A DNA stretch of 64,000 bases, from positions 27,050,649-27,114,648 of the forward strand of contig CM055100.1 in NCBI GenBank assembly GCA_029204225.1, written 5' to 3'. A model generated the notes under the pieces. The model did no database searches and had not been told where the DNA came from. It saw nothing but the letters and a program-made list of their open reading frames with translations. A program made the position numbers and the translations under genes. This DNA is from Diphasiastrum complanatum (lineage: Eukaryota > Streptophyta > Lycopodiopsida > Lycopodiales > Lycopodiaceae). Shown piece after piece: positions 60,219 to 64,000 of the stretch (positions within the stretch are counted from its first letter, which is position 1; the number at the start of each line of letters is the position of its first letter).

Positions 60219-62577
60219 ATGACAAAGCTTTATCATCTTCATGTGGATCTGTCACCAAAATATGCTCTGCTCGAGACAAGAAATTCAAAGCAACCCAAAT
60301 TGTCAACTTCTGATATGGTCCGATACAGGGAGGAAAAGCTAAAGCATGTAGATTTATGGTCATCAGGAACATTGTATCCTATTGATCCATGTTCATTGCA
60401 ACATCCAGATTTTCATTCGGTGAGTCAGTTAATAATCTATATGTGTCATGGTAAAAATGGCCTTTTGGGTTACTGTGAGAATTTGATGCTCTATGGGAAT
60501 GCACATTCAATGCAAAGAATACATTATTTGGAAGAAGAATCAAGGAAAATATGTAACGAGTGCGAAGAAAAATCTACAAAGTTGAAAACTTGTTTGGATA
60601 AAAATGAGATGCTCAAGAAGGAGATCCAAAGGTTGAAATCTGCTTTGCATCATTATACAACTAGTAATGATGAGATAAAAACTGCATTTCAATCCATGCG
60701 TATCTCATATTTGTCTCTTGTTAAAGATATGGATGTGCTCAACTGAAAGGTCTGAAGCAACAAGAGGAAAAGACTGGTTAACAAGGATATATGTGATCTA
60801 TCATCCAGAGGAGGTCATAGAAAAAGATGAATCTGTGCATTCAAGTAAGTTATAGCTTATTTGGTATTGAATATTGCTTAAACTTTTTGATTCATTCATA
60901 ATCACTAATTTTGTTATTTATTCATTTCAACTTCTGTTGATTTGCTTATTATATATTGTTGTGAATACTATGAGTGTCCTAATTTCTACTGACATTTTCA
61001 TGAACATTATGTTTGCAATGTAGATCAATAATGGTTGTTAAAAACCATTTGGTCGATGAGATTTTAATTGGAAACTCACTAGGCTCTATCTTGACTTCTA
61101 AATCTATGAAATCAATGGTAAACAATAACAAAATGAAAAAGATTAAGGCATCAGTTGCTGATAGCATTATGGATGAAGTTGAAAAAATATTAGACACTAC
61201 ATTGCTTCAGGGGGCATGTGACTTTTCTAGCATCAATAGGGAAGCATATGCAACAATGTTTAAGATGATAAAGGAGGCATTTGCACAAGTAAATATTAAA
61301 AAGTTTCCAATCCCATGACCATTTCATATTTTAAAAAAAAAAAGACATGTTAAACCAAGGTATGTAGACAATAGTTGGTAATTCATCTCATATCAATGAA
61401 GTGTATTGCTCGAAAGGAGAAAGTCCAGCTTATAACAATTCCAACAATTTATCTATTGACATTAATCAGTTATTAACAACATTCGTCATAAATTTTTACG
61501 GTTACAAATGAGAATGTCAATAACAAGTTGATAGTTGTTCTCAAGTTAAATGAGTCTGAAATTATAAAAGGACAAAAAATGGAAAGTTGAATGGAGCACT
61601 TTCAAATTCAGAAGACTCAGAAGGTCTCAATTTCAGTGTTCAATCAGAAAATGATATCTGGTGGTTGGCAGCATTTCAGGTATAGCAAGGAGTACAGGAG
61701 TATCGAGAGATCGAGAAGATCCTAATTGGAAACCTGTACTACTGATTCCTCTTTGAAATGTTCATATCTACACATTGCATGCAGAGGTGCGTATTATAGA
61801 AAAAATAATATATCTTCATATCTTGTTTGCATGGAATTCCGAGACAGAGGCCTTTGCGAAGGAAGCTATTTCCAGATTAGAGGATGTGTTGTCCAAAGCA
61901 GGCTTACATAAAGGCCACGTTAAAATAAAAAAAGATGACAAGCTATCAAGTAAAACAAGAAATATTCCATGCAAGTCGAGCATTGGAGGATCCAAAGCTC
62001 AAAGAATTTTATCAAATTATTCTGGCAAACAATCCAAGGTTCAATACACGGTTTGAAAAGAAATTATTGTAGCAACTCAAGATTTCAAAGAAGAAAGTCC
62101 TACTCGTATACACAAAATAGAAGTTTGAAAAATGTTAGACAACATGGTGAAATACTTGAGAAAAGATAAATTTTCAAATACTGATGTACAAATGATACAA
62201 AAAACAACCAATGAATTTGTGGATGCAGTTCAAAGTGCATGGGGTGTTGATCATATAACACATTATATCGTAAGAATTTGATTTTATACTATGATAGACA
62301 AATATGTGCAATTAAATTAGATACTTTTGGTACTGATTTAGATTATGTTTTTATGACATGCAGCACATATTACGACATCATTCGACATTCTTTGCAAGAA
62401 ATAGTGGAAGTCTTAGCATATGGTCATCGCAAGGAATGGAAAAATCTCATTGGCAAGCAAGAGCGGCATTTCATAAAAGTACACAACATGGCGGGACTAG
62501 CACAAAAAATAGCTGTATACTACAACTTTTTCAATGATTTTACAGAAGAATCCAAATTCGTCATAATACAAAATTGA
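60219..62577 (+). pseudogene. Unrecognised multi-exon gene, partly decayed
   Basis: The ATG at 60219 opens 175 codons: an N-terminal globular part (LYHLHVDLSPKYALLETRNS) then a coiled coil (EEESRKICNECEEKSTKLKT ... MLKKEIQRLKSALHH). Further coding blocks on the same strand are 61031-61318 (LVDEILIGNSLGSI ... SSINREAYATMFKMIKEAFA), about 61590-61679 (NSEDSEGLNFSVQSENDIWW), 61787-62056 (VRIIEKIIYLHILFAWNSET ... SRLEDVLSKAGLHKGHVKIK), 62131-62277 and 62278-62577 (TFGTDLDYVFMTCSTYYDII). A GT-AG intron fits at 61680-61786. Several one-base shifts are needed. No known domain is recognised; the order of blocks suggests one large protein. Confidence 0.45.
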
Positions 62578-62837
62578 CGAATTATAAAAAATTTCAAAAA
62601 GCATGCAAATTTATACAAGCCAGTAGGCTATAGACACACGATAAAATTTTGTATATTAAATAAAAATATTTACAAAGTACAATTAAGCAATATCTACTCT
62701 GCTTCCGATACTTTCTCCAATGAAAGTTACAACTTAGAATCATGCAACAATTTTCTTCTTTCGTATGGATCCAACAACTCGTGGTTTTTATGCTTACTCA
62801 GATCAACGTAAGCAGCATACAATGCAAAATGAGATGA

Positions 62838-63837
62838 TCAGAACATGGAATTCACTGGTCCATATCCTAAAATTTTAACCGCAATGGTTTTCTTTACAAA
62901 AATTATTTTATGCACCTTATTGAAATTATGTCCTCCAAGAAAATGAAATAGTGCCTTGATTGCCATAATCATAGTCTTACCATGTTGATGAAACTTTGAA
63001 TGGGCAACACGTATCTCATTATTCTTGAAGAACTTCAGATAGTTTCCCAGTGCATGATCTCTTGAAAATTCTCCAGCAAAAGATCTTTGTCCTCCTCGAC
63101 GAATTGCGAAATCATCAAAGAAAATTGTATCCTGAAATGATAAAAAACAAAGTAAGCTCCAGTATATAATCTGACATAACGAATCTACTAGTACATGATA
63201 AGATACAAAAACTTACACATTCGGCTTTGTCTTCCTTGATTACTATCTCTTCATCAGTATTATGTCCACCTTTCGATGTCAATATTATTGGTGAATAGAC
63301 AGTTGGTTGTGGAAAACCAAGTTGACTCTAGATTCTGAGAAACTCCTCCTCAAAAGGTAGATCATCTTCTTTGTTGCGCATTTCCTCGACAACCATTTTC
63401 AAGCAATCTTTTCCTGAATAAAACTTATCATTATGTACATCATCAACACCAGGGAGAAGGTCATCAGCATCAAAATCAATTATATCCGAAAATTCATCAA
63501 GCTCTTTGTTCAAAATGCAAAGAGTCTCGGCTCCAGTGAAATAAAAAAGATCCGATATATCCGATATTGTCAAAAAAGAATTATTATCTATATTATAAGT
63601 ATGCAAAGTGATCAAAGATTTATCAGAAGGAGAAAGGGTAGTGGGTGTTTTAAGGCCTATAAACGATGCCCTATTTAGAGTAGGATCAAAATTTGAACAA
63701 TCATCTAAATTAACGCTCGTATCAATTAAAAAAGTATCTATATGTACAAATTTTGACTTTTCAGACTTTGTACCACTAGAAGAAACAGCTTCAAAAGTGG
63801 AAGGGACAGCTTCCGAATCGTCAGAAATATTTAACAA
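62838..63837 (-). pseudogene. Unrecognised spliced gene convergent to the previous one
   Basis: Minus-strand exons 63837-63217 and 63131-62838 are joined by an 85-bp GTAAGT...TTTCAG intron with conserved phase (..KAEC|DTIFFDDFAIRRGG..). The first exon is acidic and Ser/Thr-rich (TYNIDNNSFLTISDISDLFY, IIDFDADDLLPGVDDVHNDK). The second is basic and compact (FFKNNEIRVAHSKFHQHGK). One in-frame TAG at 63330-63328 interrupts an otherwise open frame of about 300 codons; the stop is TGA at 62840-62838. The 5' end is not resolved, since there is no ATG at the edge and a poly-T tract lies upstream. I do not recognise the family. Confidence 0.5.
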
Positions 63838-64000
63838 AAGAAAAAAAAAACAAATGCAGACTGAAAATCAACAAATCTATATTTTTTATCGTGAATTGGG
63901 CACTCATCTACAGACTTGAAATCATTATGTAACTTGGTAAACATTCTGTCAAGCTTAGCTTTATAGATATGTTTGTTGAGTGCCACCAGGTCCTAATAAT
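63838..64000. other. Right edge of window
   Basis: Contains a poly-A run near 63840-63850, presumably 5' flank or intron of the minus-strand gene; nothing else seen. Confidence 0.4.

Overview
This is a nuclear window from a land plant. It has spliced genes with canonical GT-AG introns, a mitochondrial-type ATP synthase gamma subunit, plant-style Ty1/copia, Ty3 and LINE elements, a CACTA transposon and many (GA)n microsatellites. A housekeeping gene stretched to 19 kb by an 11 kb transposon-filled intron, plus an unusual reverse-transcriptase family, suggests a large-genome fern or other non-angiosperm vascular plant. That placement is inference only.

Layout. Positions 1-3.6 kb hold two convergent spliced genes: a decayed Ulp1/C48-type cysteine protease gene (+), and an unrecognised gene (-) whose reading frame breaks only in homopolymer runs. 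At 4.1-4.9 kb is a copia gag remnant, then a (GA)99 tract. A 1.63 kb non-autonomous CACTA transposon with a 3-bp GAT target duplication spans 6714-8343. About 3 kb of G-rich, ORF-poor sequence follows.

The gamma subunit gene of mitochondrial F1Fo-ATP synthase runs from 13232 to 32610. I could place all nine exons with consistent phases, giving 334 codons. Intron 1 carries a 297-bp tandem duplication, a copy of the exon 1/donor boundary, a (GA)n tract and a LINE fragment. Intron 7 (11,041 bp) holds an antisense orphan terminal exon with its own 3' UTR, an LTR element with Met-tRNA primer site, two Ty3 integrase fragments separated by a degenerate tandem repeat, and an antisense LINE. That LINE is split by a complete 3009-bp non-autonomous LTR retrotransposon (27435-30443, LTRs of 447/449 bp, TSD CTTCC).

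Downstream, 33.6-37.1 kb holds a degraded gene (-) for an uncommon reverse transcriptase, flanked by 130-bp direct repeats exactly 3360 bp apart. Then come an LTR element leader, a copia RT fragment (+), a copia gag fragment (-) and a tandem pair of foldback hairpin elements (42.8-43.4 kb). The second host gene with an intact frame, at 44581-45681, encodes a secreted glycine/serine-rich cell-wall-type protein.

From 47.2 to 59.8 kb is a mosaic of at least five broken copies (A-E) of one copia family in both orientations. Positions 60.2-63.9 kb hold a second convergent pair of unrecognised, partly decayed spliced genes. The only genes with an obvious cellular role are the ATP synthase gamma gene and the glycine-rich protein gene; most of the rest is mobile-element derived or unrecognised. 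I saw no tRNA, rRNA or CRISPR.
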